This document shows positions 30,046 through 38,193 of a stretch of 44,383 bases of DNA, piece by piece. The stretch comes from an uncultured Oscillospiraceae bacterium. GTDB taxonomy: Bacteria; Bacillota; Clostridia; Oscillospirales; Oscillospiraceae. How positions within the stretch are numbered: the first letter of the stretch is position 1; each line of letters begins with the position of its first letter. The DNA lies in the NCBI GenBank assembly GCA_947625355.1, contig CANQOA010000015.1, positions 1 through 44,383 of the forward strand. The letters are read 5' to 3'. Below the pieces are notes generated by a model, which saw nothing but the letters and a program-made list of their open reading frames with translations, did not search any database and had not been told where the DNA came from. The translations under genes were made by a program, and so were the position numbers.

Positions 30046-30858
30046 TCAGGCTATCCGGCCTACGCGCTGGCCCTGGCGGATCGGCGTTTCCATGCCCTTG
30101 GCCGATGCCTCGTCAAAGGGCGCGTCCGGGACCGCCGCACCGGCACGGGTGATCAGGATGACGGTGGAGCCGCCGAAGGCGAAGTTGCCCTTCTCCATCC
30201 CCCGGACGGCGGGGCCCTCGCCGGGCCGGTTCTCGATGCGGCCCACCAGCAGCGCCCCTACCTCCATCATGACCACCGGTCCGAACCGGTCCGAATCGAT
30301 GAGGCGGTACTCCCGGGTGTTCTCGTGGTATACCGGCCGCTGGCCCCGCTCCAGGGGCTGGACGGTGTGATAGAGCCCGGGGATGCGCACCGCCGGACCT
30401 ATGGTCCCGTCCACAGGCCAGATGTAGCGGTGGTAATCCTCCGGACACAGCCGGAACAGCCACACCAGCCCGCCGCTGAACCGCTCTGCCAGCGCCTGAT
30501 CCCGCAGCAGCCCCGCCAGGGTGTACATGGTGCCCTTCACGGGAAAGCGGCCGTCCGGCTCGATGGGCCAGACCGTCAGCCGCCCGTCGCAGGGGCTCAC
30601 CAGCGCCGCCGGGTCCGGGTCCACGGGCCGGGCGTCCGGGGCAAGGGTCCGGGTGAAGAAGTCGTTGAAGGAGCGAAAGCGGTCCCGGGGGCACGCCGTC
30701 ATGTCGATGCCGTGGGCCCGGATATAGGGCTTCACGGCCAGGGCGGAGAGGCGGGTATCCAGCGCCCAGCCGCCCAGGCGGGAGAACCAGGGACGGGTCA
30801 GGCCCCGGAGCAGAAAGCGCCCCGGGGCCGTGCCATATAAAAATTCCGCCGCTCTCAT
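30046..30858 (-). CDS. psd: Phosphatidylserine decarboxylase
   Basis: Converts phosphatidylserine to phosphatidylethanolamine at the membrane. It has 270 residues. SFNDFFTRTLAPDARPVDPD, SPCDGRL, PEDYHRYIWPVDG, YHENTREYRLI and MMEVGALLVGRI are family hallmarks. The self-cleavage motif is GGST in FAFGGSTVILI (near residue 240), where the serine becomes the pyruvoyl cofactor. The start at 30858 overlaps the pssA stop as ATGA; the longer frame upstream is a shadow of pssA. It is the last gene of the envelope operon. Confidence 0.96.
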   Translation of the reverse strand: MRAAEFLYGTAPGRFLLRGLTRPWFSRLGGWALDTRLSALAVKPYIRAHGIDMTACPRDRFRSFNDFFTRTLAPDARPVDPDPAALVSPCDGRLTVWPIEPDGRFPVKGTMYTLAGLLRDQALAERFSGGLVWLFRLCPEDYHRYIWPVDGTIGPAVRIPGLYHTVQPLERGQRPVYHENTREYRLIDSDRFGPVVMMEVGALLVGRIENRPGEGPAVRGMEKGNFAFGGSTVILITRAGAAVPDAPFDEASAKGMETPIRQGQRVGRIA

Positions 30859-31523
30859 GGGGTGCGCACCCTGCGCAGCACCCATTTCCAGGGCAGCGGG
30901 CTGCCCCACAGGTGACAGGCCAGGATGTACAGCACCACCGCCGCCACAAAGGCGATGAGCAGCATCAGCTCCTTGTTGGTGGGCTTGCGGAAGGGGAAGC
31001 GCAGCACGAACAGCAGTCCCGTCGCCAGCATGACGACAGGCAGCCCGTACAGCACCAGGGTCGGCCACAGGGTGCCCACCGCGTAAAAGACGGGCAGGAT
31101 CACCGCGATGGAGGTGATGGGCAGGCCCTGATAATACTTCCGGCCGTTGGCGTGGGGAGGGTCGCTCTCGGTGGTGACGTTGAACCAGGCCAGCCTGATC
31201 AGCCCCGCCAGGCAGTACAGCGCCAGCACGGCCATGCCGAACAGGGTGTTCATCCCCAGAAAGTAGCAGATGACCACCGGCAGCGTCCCGAAGCAGACGA
31301 TGTCGCACAGGGAGTCCAGCTGCACGCCGAAGGCCTTTCCCAGGTCGGTGCGGTCCTTTTTCGTGCGGGCCACCTTCCCGTCGAAAGCGTCCAGCAGCCC
31401 GGACAGGGCCAGACACGCCAGCGCCCAGCGCAGATGGCCGGAGCAGGCGCAGAAGATCCCGGACACGGAGGAGATCAGACTCAGGTATGTAAGGATGACG
31501 GTATAGTCATAGATGCCGATCAT
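30855..31523 (-). CDS. pssA: CDP-diacylglycerol-serine O-phosphatidyltransferase
   Basis: Makes phosphatidylserine from CDP-diacylglycerol and serine; its product is the substrate of the next gene, psd. It has 222 residues with about six membrane spans. The CDP-alcohol phosphotransferase signature D-G-x2-A-R-x8-G-x3-D-x3-D is complete, beginning at FDGKVAR and running through LGKAFGVQLDSLCD. ATGA overlaps on both sides link it to the flippase-like gene and psd. Confidence 0.95.
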   Translation of the reverse strand: MIGIYDYTVILTYLSLISSVSGIFCACSGHLRWALACLALSGLLDAFDGKVARTKKDRTDLGKAFGVQLDSLCDIVCFGTLPVVICYFLGMNTLFGMAVLALYCLAGLIRLAWFNVTTESDPPHANGRKYYQGLPITSIAVILPVFYAVGTLWPTLVLYGLPVVMLATGLLFVLRFPFRKPTNKELMLLIAFVAAVVLYILACHLWGSPLPWKWVLRRVRTP

Positions 31524-32560
31524 GATTCCACCTCTCTTCCTTTTCGGCGTCCCAGCACCAGGAACGCCGCCGCCGTGAAGGCCGCCGAGATCAGCAGCCG
31601 GCAGTAAAAGTCCGCGCCCCGGCTCAGGACCATGGCCGGCAGGGCCAGTTCCCCAAATACCGGCGCGAACACGGTCAGAAACAGCGCCTCTGTCACGCCC
31701 ATGCCCCCCGGCAGAGGGAGCATGTCCGCCGCCACGGCGATCACCGCCTGGGCCAGCGCGATGTCCGCCCAGCCATGGCCCGTCAGCCCGAAGGCACGGT
31801 ATACCAGCCAGGGGACCGTGAACAGGGCGAACCGCTGGGCAAAGGTGATGAGCTGCACCAGCACCATCAGCCCCATGTGGGTCTTGAAATAGGCCGCCGT
31901 CTCATGGTAGCGCTCCATGGCGTCCAGCAGCTTCTCCCGCCGGGACTGCTTGTGGCGCAGGATGCGCAGCCGCACCAGCAGCCGGTGCCCGCCGTCCATG
32001 GCCGCTTTGGCCAGACTGGGATGGAACACCAGGATCAGCAGCAGCGCCGTGAAGCCCACGGTCAGCGCCAGGCCGATCCAGAACAGGAACATCATGTTGT
32101 CGAACCGGGCCCGCAGCCAATCCAGCCGGAACAGCGCCATGGCGGCCCCCACGGCCACCAGCACCAGCTTATAGGTGATGGTCACGGCCATGAGCGCCAC
32201 GGCGGCCACCGGCACGGGGACCTTCTCCCGGCTCAGGAAGTACACCTGCATGGGCTGGCCGCCCCCGGCGGAGGGGGTCACGGCGGAGAAGAAAAAGCCC
32301 GCGGAGGAGACGAGAAAGCACCGGCAGCCGCCCAGCTTTATGCCGCAGGAGCGCAGCAGCAGCCGGATGATGACGCTCTCGCCGCCGATGAACACCAGCA
32401 CGCAGGCGACCGCGGGGATGAGCCAGCGCTCGTCGCAGTCCCGGATGGCGTCCCGGATGTCGCCCAGGTCCTCCCCGTGAAACACCATGTATAAGGTCAG
32501 GGCCAGCAGCCCCACGAAGAGGAGCGCGTCCAGGACGGCCTGCTTAACTTTTTTGCTCAC
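31520..32560 (-). CDS. LPG-synthase-TM/flippase-like membrane protein
   Basis: A 346-residue polytopic protein of the UPF0104 / lysylphosphatidylglycerol-synthase transmembrane family, with about eight spans. SSAGFFFSAVTPSAGGGQPMQ and DMLPLPGGMGVTEALF are the characteristic motifs. It lacks the soluble aminoacyl-transferase domain of MprF, so a lipid-flipping or lipid-linked transport role is inferred. The start is taken as GTG 32560 (SKKVKQAVLDAL) with GAGGAG 9 bases upstream; the earlier ATG at 32701 would overlap the PAP2-like gene heavily. It overlaps pssA by 4 bases. Confidence 0.85.
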   Translation of the reverse strand: MSKKVKQAVLDALLFVGLLALTLYMVFHGEDLGDIRDAIRDCDERWLIPAVACVLVFIGGESVIIRLLLRSCGIKLGGCRCFLVSSAGFFFSAVTPSAGGGQPMQVYFLSREKVPVPVAAVALMAVTITYKLVLVAVGAAMALFRLDWLRARFDNMMFLFWIGLALTVGFTALLLILVFHPSLAKAAMDGGHRLLVRLRILRHKQSRREKLLDAMERYHETAAYFKTHMGLMVLVQLITFAQRFALFTVPWLVYRAFGLTGHGWADIALAQAVIAVAADMLPLPGGMGVTEALFLTVFAPVFGELALPAMVLSRGADFYCRLLISAAFTAAAFLVLGRRKGREVES

Positions 32561-32588
32561 GGCCGTCCGCTCCTCTCTTGGCGCCCCA

Positions 32589-33263
32589 TCAGAGAGGGAC
32601 GTTCTTTTTTCGGCCCCAGAGCCGGCCGTACCAGGCGCCCAGCCCGGTATGCCCGGCGGCCTGCCAGCACAGCTCCGCCAGAACGAAGCCGGCGGCCACA
32701 TCCGCGATCACGTGCTGCTTGGTGGTCAGCGTGGACACGCCGATGGCCAGTGTGAACACCAGCGAGAAGTGCCGCCAGAAGGCCGGGATGTCCCGCCGGT
32801 CCCGGATGCCCGCCCAGCAGAGCCAGCTGTTGAAGCAGTGGACGGAGGGGAACAGGTTGTCCGGCGTGTCCAGCAGACGGATCAGCCCCATCAGCCAGCC
32901 CAGCGCCGCGCCGTCCGGGGTGGGGGAGCGGACGTTGGCGGTGGGCAGGACCATGAACACGGCCAGACAGACCGTCTTTCCCAGCGCGTCCGCCGCCAGG
33001 AACCGCCAGGCCCCGCTGCCGCCGTTCAGGGCGGCCAGGTTATAGTTGACGGCCCAAAAGAAGTAGGCGGCCACATAGACGGCCACCGTCCAGGGCCAAA
33101 ACGGCGTGGCCGCGTCGAACGCCGTGGTCATGTCCGTGTGTCCCCAGCCGGCCGTGATGAGCCGGCTGCCGCTGTAGACCAGGCACTGAAAGACGAACGA
33201 AAAGACGAGCGGCCAGAGGCCCGGCGAGCCGGCCAGCTTTCGGACAGGGCGGGGCAGAGTCAT
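32589..33263 (-). CDS. PAP2-superfamily membrane protein
   Basis: A 224-residue protein with about six spans. Two of the three PAP2 phosphatase motifs are present: PSVHCFNSW (PSxH motif) and STLTTKQHVIADVAAG (SxxxTxxHxxxD). The first motif, KxxxxxxRP, is not seen, as in the inositolphosphotransferase-like branch (PAP2_3). It could act as a lipid phosphatase or as a headgroup transferase. First gene after the predicted promoter of the phospholipid operon. Confidence 0.85.
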   Translation of the reverse strand: MTLPRPVRKLAGSPGLWPLVFSFVFQCLVYSGSRLITAGWGHTDMTTAFDAATPFWPWTVAVYVAAYFFWAVNYNLAALNGGSGAWRFLAADALGKTVCLAVFMVLPTANVRSPTPDGAALGWLMGLIRLLDTPDNLFPSVHCFNSWLCWAGIRDRRDIPAFWRHFSLVFTLAIGVSTLTTKQHVIADVAAGFVLAELCWQAAGHTGLGAWYGRLWGRKKNVPL

Positions 33264-33317
33264 GAGTCGGTGTCTCCTTCCTGTCCGGCGGATGGGATCG
33301 GCGCGGGTACTATCTAT

Positions 33318-33346
33318 AGTTTATCAAAAAAATCACAAGGACGCAA
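33318..33346 (-). promoter_or_regulatory. Promoter of the PAP2-flippase-pssA-psd unit
   Basis: On the minus strand TTGCGT (33346-33341), 17 bases, TAAACT (33323-33318) with an extended TGA. A short inverted repeat ACTAT-CT-ATAGT (33309-33320) lies at the start site. Confidence 0.6.
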
Positions 33347-33398
33347 TCGGCAGGCCATTACAAATATCTTACATTTTTGTCACAGCCTGTCACCCTCA

Positions 33399-34694
33399 TC
33401 AGTGGATCTTGGCGGGGATCCGGCGGCGCTCCTGCTGGGGCATCTTATCCACGCCCACCGCCACGGTGTGGCTGGTGGGGGTCCACTGGAACTTGCAGAA
33501 GCAGGCGCATACCGCCACAGGCAGATAGGTCATCATGAACACCGGGAAGGTCAGACAGCTGACGAGCTTCTGCCGGAGGGTGCCGGGGATGCGCTCCCGC
33601 TCCAGCAGCGTGGTCAGAGCGCCCATGGCCAGCAGGCCCATATACATGCCCGCCGCGGACAGCGCCAGGCACCGGATCAGTCCGGCGGCGCCGGCGGTCA
33701 TCAGCGCCAGCAGCGCCGCCAGCACCGCCGAGAGGGTGCAGGCGCCATAGCCGGTCATGGTGAGGGTCAGGTTCTCAAAGCATGTCCACCGCTGCCAGGC
33801 TTTGCCGTGGAACAGCCCCCGCAGCAGCGCGGCGGTGTATTTGAAGCTCACCTGCATGCCGCCCTGGACCCATCTGGTGCGCTGGACCCAGGACTGGCGG
33901 AAGGTGACCGGCTGCTCGTCGTAGACCACCGCGTCCGGGCAGTAGCCCATGCGGACCCCGTTCACGGCGCACCAGGTGTCGAACTCGATGTCCTCCACCA
34001 GGGTGTGGAAATTCCAGCCGCCCATCCGCTCCAGCAGCCGGCCGGTGAAGCCGAAGCCGGTGCCCGTGCAGGCGCAGCCGACACCCAGACGTTTGCGGGA
34101 GGCGTTCATGTGGGCGCAGTCGTGGACGTACCAGAGGCCGTAACCGGCGGTGATCCAGTTGGTCATGAAGTTCTTGGAGCCCCGGTAGCCGCACACGGTC
34201 TCATAGCCCTCGGCGAAGGTCCGGTCCATCTGGGTGATGTAATCCGGCCGGAGCAGGTTGTCCGCGTCAAAGACCAGGAAGGCGTCGTGCCGGCCCAGAG
34301 CCCCGTCCCGGCGGATGTTTTCCAGCAGGGCCTGGATGGCGTAGCCCTTGCCCACATGGACCCGGTCGAAGCGCTCGTAGACCACGGCCCCGTGCTCCCG
34401 CGCCACCGCCGCGGTCCGGTCGGTGCAGTTGTCGGCGATCACATAGGGCACGATATGCCCGCCGGTGTAGTCCTGGGCGCGGATGCTGTCCAGCAGATAG
34501 GGCAGCACCTTTTCCTCGTTCCGGGCGGCGATGAGCACGGCGTAGTCGTATCCGGCGCCGGGGGACTCATGCTTCTCCGCCCTGCGGCGGCGCAGCATCG
34601 GCAGGGCCATATAGACGGTCTGGTAAAAGTAGCTCACGCCCACCAGGGCGGACAGGACCAGCAGGATGTACTGGAGCAGTTCTGCGGATGACAT
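33399..34694 (-). CDS. Family 2 glycosyltransferase, membrane-bound
   Basis: A 431-residue enzyme with an N-terminal span (LLQYILLVLSALVGVSYFYQ), a cytoplasmic GT-A domain and three to four C-terminal spans. It shows the processive-type motifs: AARNEEKVLPYLLDSI at the start, DADN (DxD), EDIEFD and QRTRWVQGG (QxxRW). This pattern is shared with BcsA, NodC and many polysaccharide or glycolipid synthases. The sugar and acceptor are unknown. It lies downstream of the two-component system but is separated from it by a terminator. Confidence 0.9.
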   Translation of the reverse strand: MSSAELLQYILLVLSALVGVSYFYQTVYMALPMLRRRRAEKHESPGAGYDYAVLIAARNEEKVLPYLLDSIRAQDYTGGHIVPYVIADNCTDRTAAVAREHGAVVYERFDRVHVGKGYAIQALLENIRRDGALGRHDAFLVFDADNLLRPDYITQMDRTFAEGYETVCGYRGSKNFMTNWITAGYGLWYVHDCAHMNASRKRLGVGCACTGTGFGFTGRLLERMGGWNFHTLVEDIEFDTWCAVNGVRMGYCPDAVVYDEQPVTFRQSWVQRTRWVQGGMQVSFKYTAALLRGLFHGKAWQRWTCFENLTLTMTGYGACTLSAVLAALLALMTAGAAGLIRCLALSAAGMYMGLLAMGALTTLLERERIPGTLRQKLVSCLTFPVFMMTYLPVAVCACFCKFQWTPTSHTVAVGVDKMPQQERRRIPAKIH

Positions 34695-34757
34695 GGTCGG
34701 TTCCCTCTTTCGCGATGATTACAGTCAGGATAATAAAGACGCGGGGTAAAGCGAGCG

Positions 34758-34801
34758 GTAAAGAAAAGCGTAAAAGTTGCGGACGGCCGCGCGGCCGCAA
34801 C
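34758..34801 (-). terminator. Terminator after the histidine kinase
   Basis: On the minus strand GTTGCGG / CCGCAAC with an inner GC-rich self-complementary part is followed by TTTTACGCTTTTCTTT. The 157-base gap 34695-34851 holds this terminator; no clear promoter for the glycosyltransferase was found beyond a TATACT-like -10 near 34807-34812. Confidence 0.7.
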
Positions 34802-34851
34802 ACGCAGTATAAACCATTTTCAGCGATCTGTCTTTTAAATTTTTCTTAAAA

Positions 34852-36180
34852 TCATCGGCGGTCTGTGCCGGGCTCCGCCGGGACCGGGGACCGCCGGGGC
34901 AGGACGATGGTCATGCGGGTGCCCACGCCCTCGTAGGAGCGGACCTGGAAGCGGCCGCCGTGGCGGGTGACGATCCACCGGGCGATGGACAGGCCCAGGC
35001 CGCTGCCGGCGGCGTCGGTCCGGCGGGCGGTATCGGAGCGGAAGAAGCGGTCGAAGATCTTCGGCGCGTCCTCCGGGGAGATGCCCACGCCGTTGTCCTG
35101 CACGTCCATGCAGGCCGCGTCCCCCTCCTGGTAGGCCCGCAGGGTGACGCGGGTATAGACGGGGGAGTATTTGCAGGCGTTGTCCACCAGGATGCGCACC
35201 GCTTGCTTGAGCAGCGCCTCGTCTCCCCGGAAGGGCACCGGCGCGGCGGCCTCCAGGGCGTATTCGTGCAGGGAGTCGATCATGCGGCTCTCCTCCCACA
35301 CCTCCTGGATCAGTGCCGCCAGGTCCAGGTCCGCCAGCTTCAGCTCCTGCCGGCCGGTGTCGCCCCGGGCCAGGAACAGCAGCTGTTCCACCAGGGTCTT
35401 CATGTGGGCCGTCTCGTTTTGGATGGCCCGGATGGACTCCTGGAGCACCTTCTCGTCGGTGGAGCCCCAGCGGGCCAGCATGTCGGCGTAGCCCTGGATC
35501 ACGGCGATGGGCGTGCGCAGCTCATGGCTGGCGTCGTCCACGAAGCGGACCTGCTGGCGGTAGCCGTTGTGCATGCGCACGATCAGGTTGTTCACCGCCG
35601 TCTCCAGCCCCGCCAGGTCGCTGTCGCCGATGCGCAGCTGCTCGTCGGGGGAGGCGCCGTTCAGATGGTCGATGGCCTCCTCCAGGGAGTGGAACTTGCC
35701 CTCGTCGAAGCCGTGGGAGGAGATGCTCTCCGTCACCTGGGCGATGTCGTCGATGGGCCGGAGGAATTTCCGGATGCGCCGGGTGGCCCACAGGCAGCTG
35801 AGGACCCACCAGAAAAGCCGCAGCGCCGTCAGATTCAGCAGGATGAAGGTGAGCCAGAAGAAAAACAGCCCCATCTCCACCGACTGATCCCCGATCCGGT
35901 AGAGGACGCTGCCGGCGAACGTGTCCGTGCCCGTCAGCTGGACCAGGATGTTGGACGGGAAGACCAGAAACTTGTCCAGAAAGTCGTAGAACTGGATGCT
36001 CCGCTGGCTCCAGCGCAGACCCAGGTCCCCCCGGGCGCCCATCTCCGCGCCGACGCACCACACCGCCATGCACAGGCAGAAGAGCATCACCGTCTGCCAG
36101 AGGATGCGCACCAGCTTCTTCCACTGCTGGTTCCAGGCGATGCGCCGGGCGATGGAGCCGGTGCTGCCGGGGTTTTTCAT
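34852..36180 (-). CDS. Sensor histidine kinase
   Basis: A 442-residue membrane kinase. Two spans (VMLFCLCMAVWCVGAEMG and MGLFFFWLTFILLNLTAL) flank an external loop of ~65 residues; then a HAMP-like linker, HisKA with SHELRTPIAVIQGYADML, and HATPase with LVDNACKYSP (N box), DNGVGISPED (G1) and GSGLGLSIARW (G2). It overlaps the response regulator stop as ATGA, so the two are cognate. The signal is unknown. Its position ahead of the glycosyltransferase and phospholipid genes suggests an envelope cue. Confidence 0.95.
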   Translation of the reverse strand: MKNPGSTGSIARRIAWNQQWKKLVRILWQTVMLFCLCMAVWCVGAEMGARGDLGLRWSQRSIQFYDFLDKFLVFPSNILVQLTGTDTFAGSVLYRIGDQSVEMGLFFFWLTFILLNLTALRLFWWVLSCLWATRRIRKFLRPIDDIAQVTESISSHGFDEGKFHSLEEAIDHLNGASPDEQLRIGDSDLAGLETAVNNLIVRMHNGYRQQVRFVDDASHELRTPIAVIQGYADMLARWGSTDEKVLQESIRAIQNETAHMKTLVEQLLFLARGDTGRQELKLADLDLAALIQEVWEESRMIDSLHEYALEAAAPVPFRGDEALLKQAVRILVDNACKYSPVYTRVTLRAYQEGDAACMDVQDNGVGISPEDAPKIFDRFFRSDTARRTDAAGSGLGLSIARWIVTRHGGRFQVRSYEGVGTRMTIVLPRRSPVPAEPGTDRR

Positions 36181-36872
36181 GTGCTGTCCCCCTTGATGAC
36201 GTAGCCCACGCCCCGGACGGTGTGGATCAGCTTGACGCCGAAGGCGGCGTCGATCTTCTGGCGCAGATAGCGGATGTACACGTCCACCACGTTGGTCTCT
36301 CCGGCGTAGTCATAGCCCCAGACCTTTTCCATCAGCATGTCCCGGGTCTGGACGATGTCCCGGTTCTCCAGCAGGGTCTGGAGCAGGAAGAATTCTTTAT
36401 AGGTCAGCTGCAGGGGCGTCTCGCCGTAGACGGCGGTGTGCCGGGCCGGGTCCAGGGCCAGCTTGCCGCACCGGAGCACAGCGGTCCTCCGCTCCGCCGC
36501 CGCGCCGGACCGGAGGGCGGCCCGGATGCGGGCCAGGAGCTCCTCGATGGAGAAGGGCTTGGTGATGTAGTCATTGGCGCCCATGTCCAGGCCGCTGACC
36601 TTGTCCATCACCGCGTCCCGGGCGGTGAGCATGATGACGGGCACGCCCGACTCGTTCCGGAGCCGGCGCAGCACCTCCAGCCCGTTCAGACCCGGCAGCA
36701 TCACGTCCAGCAGGATGAGATCGTACTCCCCCGCCAGGGCCATGTCCAGACCCGTGCGGCCGTCGGCGGCCTTGTCCACGGCGTAGCCCTCGTGGGTCAG
36801 CTCCAGCTCCAAAAACCGGGCGATGCCGCTCTCGTCCTCCACGATCAGGATGTTGGTGGGCAAATCGGCCAC
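36177..36872 (-). CDS. OmpR/PhoB-type response regulator
   Basis: A 231-residue regulator with a receiver domain (acidic Glu-Asp near 12-13, phospho-acceptor Asp56 in LILLDVMLP, Lys in YITKPF) and a winged-helix domain (~130-231, with LTYKEFFLLQTLLENRDIV and NVVDVYIRYLRQKI). The start is GTG 36872; no stronger in-frame start is available because a terminator lies directly upstream. It forms a two-component pair with the next gene. Candidate targets are the downstream envelope genes. Confidence 0.95.
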   Translation of the reverse strand: MADLPTNILIVEDESGIARFLELELTHEGYAVDKAADGRTGLDMALAGEYDLILLDVMLPGLNGLEVLRRLRNESGVPVIMLTARDAVMDKVSGLDMGANDYITKPFSIEELLARIRAALRSGAAAERRTAVLRCGKLALDPARHTAVYGETPLQLTYKEFFLLQTLLENRDIVQTRDMLMEKVWGYDYAGETNVVDVYIRYLRQKIDAAFGVKLIHTVRGVGYVIKGDST

Positions 36873-36879
36873 CTGCCTT

Positions 36880-36912
36880 TCTCATAAAAAAGGGGACGGG
36901 CGTCCCGTCCCC
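36880..36912 (-). terminator. Intrinsic terminator after the DUF4342 gene
   Basis: Stem GGGGACGGG / CCCGTCCCC (loop ACG on the minus strand) followed by TTTTTTATGAG, just upstream of the response regulator start. Confidence 0.92.
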
Positions 36913-36927
36913 GCGTTGCGGTGTCAG

Positions 36928-37482
36928 TCACTGCTTGTCGCCGCCGTCGCCGTCGCCCATGATGGACTCCTTGATGTCCTCGGCGATGTCGCTGGCCTTG
37001 TCCATGGCGGCGTTGATGCCGTCCCTGCCCAGCTGCCGGCCCTCGAACCGGTACTGGCAGCCGCAGAACAGCCCCGCGATCAGCACCACCAGCATCAGTC
37101 CGAAGCTGACCAGCAGCAGCACCAGCAGCACCAGCACCGGCACCGCCAGCAGCTGCTTGTTCCGGTGCAGGACGATGAAATCGTTCTCCAGCAGGATGCG
37201 CCACAGCTTCTTGATGTATTCCCACATAACGGCGAAGCCGTTGGTGAAGAAGGTCTGGCTCTTGCGCACGCTGACGTTCTTCACGGGCCGGACCGGGTTG
37301 GTATAGGCCGGGCCGGCGTCGGTCTCCATGTTCACGGAGGGGCCTGCCGCTTTTCTGGCCCGCTCCAGGGCCACCATGGCGTCCAGCAGATCCCAGTTGT
37401 TCTGCTCCAGGGCTGTCTTGGCGTCCTCCAGGGATACGCCGGCTTTTTGGCTGAGCAGCTCCGCCATTTCGTACCGTTCCAT
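36928..37482 (-). CDS. DUF4342 protein with UBA-like domain
   Basis: A 184-residue protein of unknown function. Residues 1-45 form a UBA-like helical domain (AGVSLEDAKTALEQNNWDLL), as in EF-Ts and nascent-chain proteins. DUF4342 then follows with an amphipathic segment (WEYIKKLWRILLENDFIVL), one to two transmembrane spans (LLAVPVLVLLVLLLVSFGLM) and a charged tail (DKASDIAEDIKESIMGDGDGG). The start at 37482 is chosen for AAGGAGG 8 bases upstream; the longer frame from 37512 lacks one. Single-gene unit. Confidence 0.88.
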   Translation of the reverse strand: MERYEMAELLSQKAGVSLEDAKTALEQNNWDLLDAMVALERARKAAGPSVNMETDAGPAYTNPVRPVKNVSVRKSQTFFTNGFAVMWEYIKKLWRILLENDFIVLHRNKQLLAVPVLVLLVLLLVSFGLMLVVLIAGLFCGCQYRFEGRQLGRDGINAAMDKASDIAEDIKESIMGDGDGGDKQ

Positions 37483-37581
37483 TGACGGGACCTCCTTGTT
37501 CTTTCTGCCCAAGAGGATAGCACGGTTTTTTTAAAGCCCCATAGAAGGGAGATTAAAGCTCCATTAAAAAACGGGGAGGTT

Positions 37582-38169
37582 TTAGAAGCCCAGGTCCTGG
37601 TGGATGAGGACCACCTCCATGCTGCCGCACCACATGGGCTTGCCCCAGAGCACCAGCAGGGCGTTGCAGATGCGGTCGGGGCTGTGGCAGTCGTGGCATA
37701 CCCCGTCCACGGCGCAGGGGGTGTTCTTGTGCAGCCGCTTGGCGTTCAGGGGGCCCGCCACGTTCCGGGCCCGTTCCAGAGCCTGGGGGAAGGGGCCGCA
37801 GAACTTGTTCTCGCCGATGACGAAGATGACACGCTCCTTGCGCATGGCGGAGGCGGCCAGGCGGTTGCCCCGGCCGTCGATGTTCAGTATGTATCCCTCT
37901 TCCGAGACGGCGTTGGCGCTGGTGAGGAACACCTGGGCGTTGACCTCCCTGTCGCACACGTCCGGGCCGTTGTCCACGGCGTGCCAGTACACGGTGTTGT
38001 CCGCCTTCAGCCGGTCGTATACGCCCAGCGCCCCCAGGGTGGCGCTGCCGCCCATGCCCACGGTCTTGCCGTGGATGCTGCCCGCCAGATAGTCCGCCGC
38101 GGCCTCCGCCGTGTCGAACTCCGTGACGGCAAAGCCGTTTTTGCGCAGATTCCCGATGATCTTTTCCAT
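37582..38169 (-). CDS. LUD-domain (LutC-like) protein
   Basis: A 195-residue cytoplasmic protein of the lactate-utilization LUD family. GKTVGMGGSATLGALGVYDRL and FLTSANAVSEEGYILNIDG are the family core. A Cys-rich stretch CAVDGVCHDCHSPDRIC near residues 155-172 may bind metal or a cofactor. Despite the family name, stand-alone members without LutA/LutB partners, as here, have no established role in lactate oxidation. It follows yitT by 24 bases and is probably cotranscribed. Confidence 0.88.
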   Translation of the reverse strand: MEKIIGNLRKNGFAVTEFDTAEAAADYLAGSIHGKTVGMGGSATLGALGVYDRLKADNTVYWHAVDNGPDVCDREVNAQVFLTSANAVSEEGYILNIDGRGNRLAASAMRKERVIFVIGENKFCGPFPQALERARNVAGPLNAKRLHKNTPCAVDGVCHDCHSPDRICNALLVLWGKPMWCGSMEVVLIHQDLGF

Positions 38170-38193
38170 ATGCTCTGTTCCTCCTGAAAAACG

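Noticed and set aside
30046-31416. 456-residue fusion protein reading from 31416 through psd
   Set aside because: Its first ~185 residues are an out-of-frame reading of pssA; psd starts at 30858 with an ATGA overlap.
32487-34691. 734-codon plus-strand frame over the PAP2-like and glycosyltransferase genes
   Set aside because: Antisense shadow crossing a promoter region and two clear genes with family motifs.
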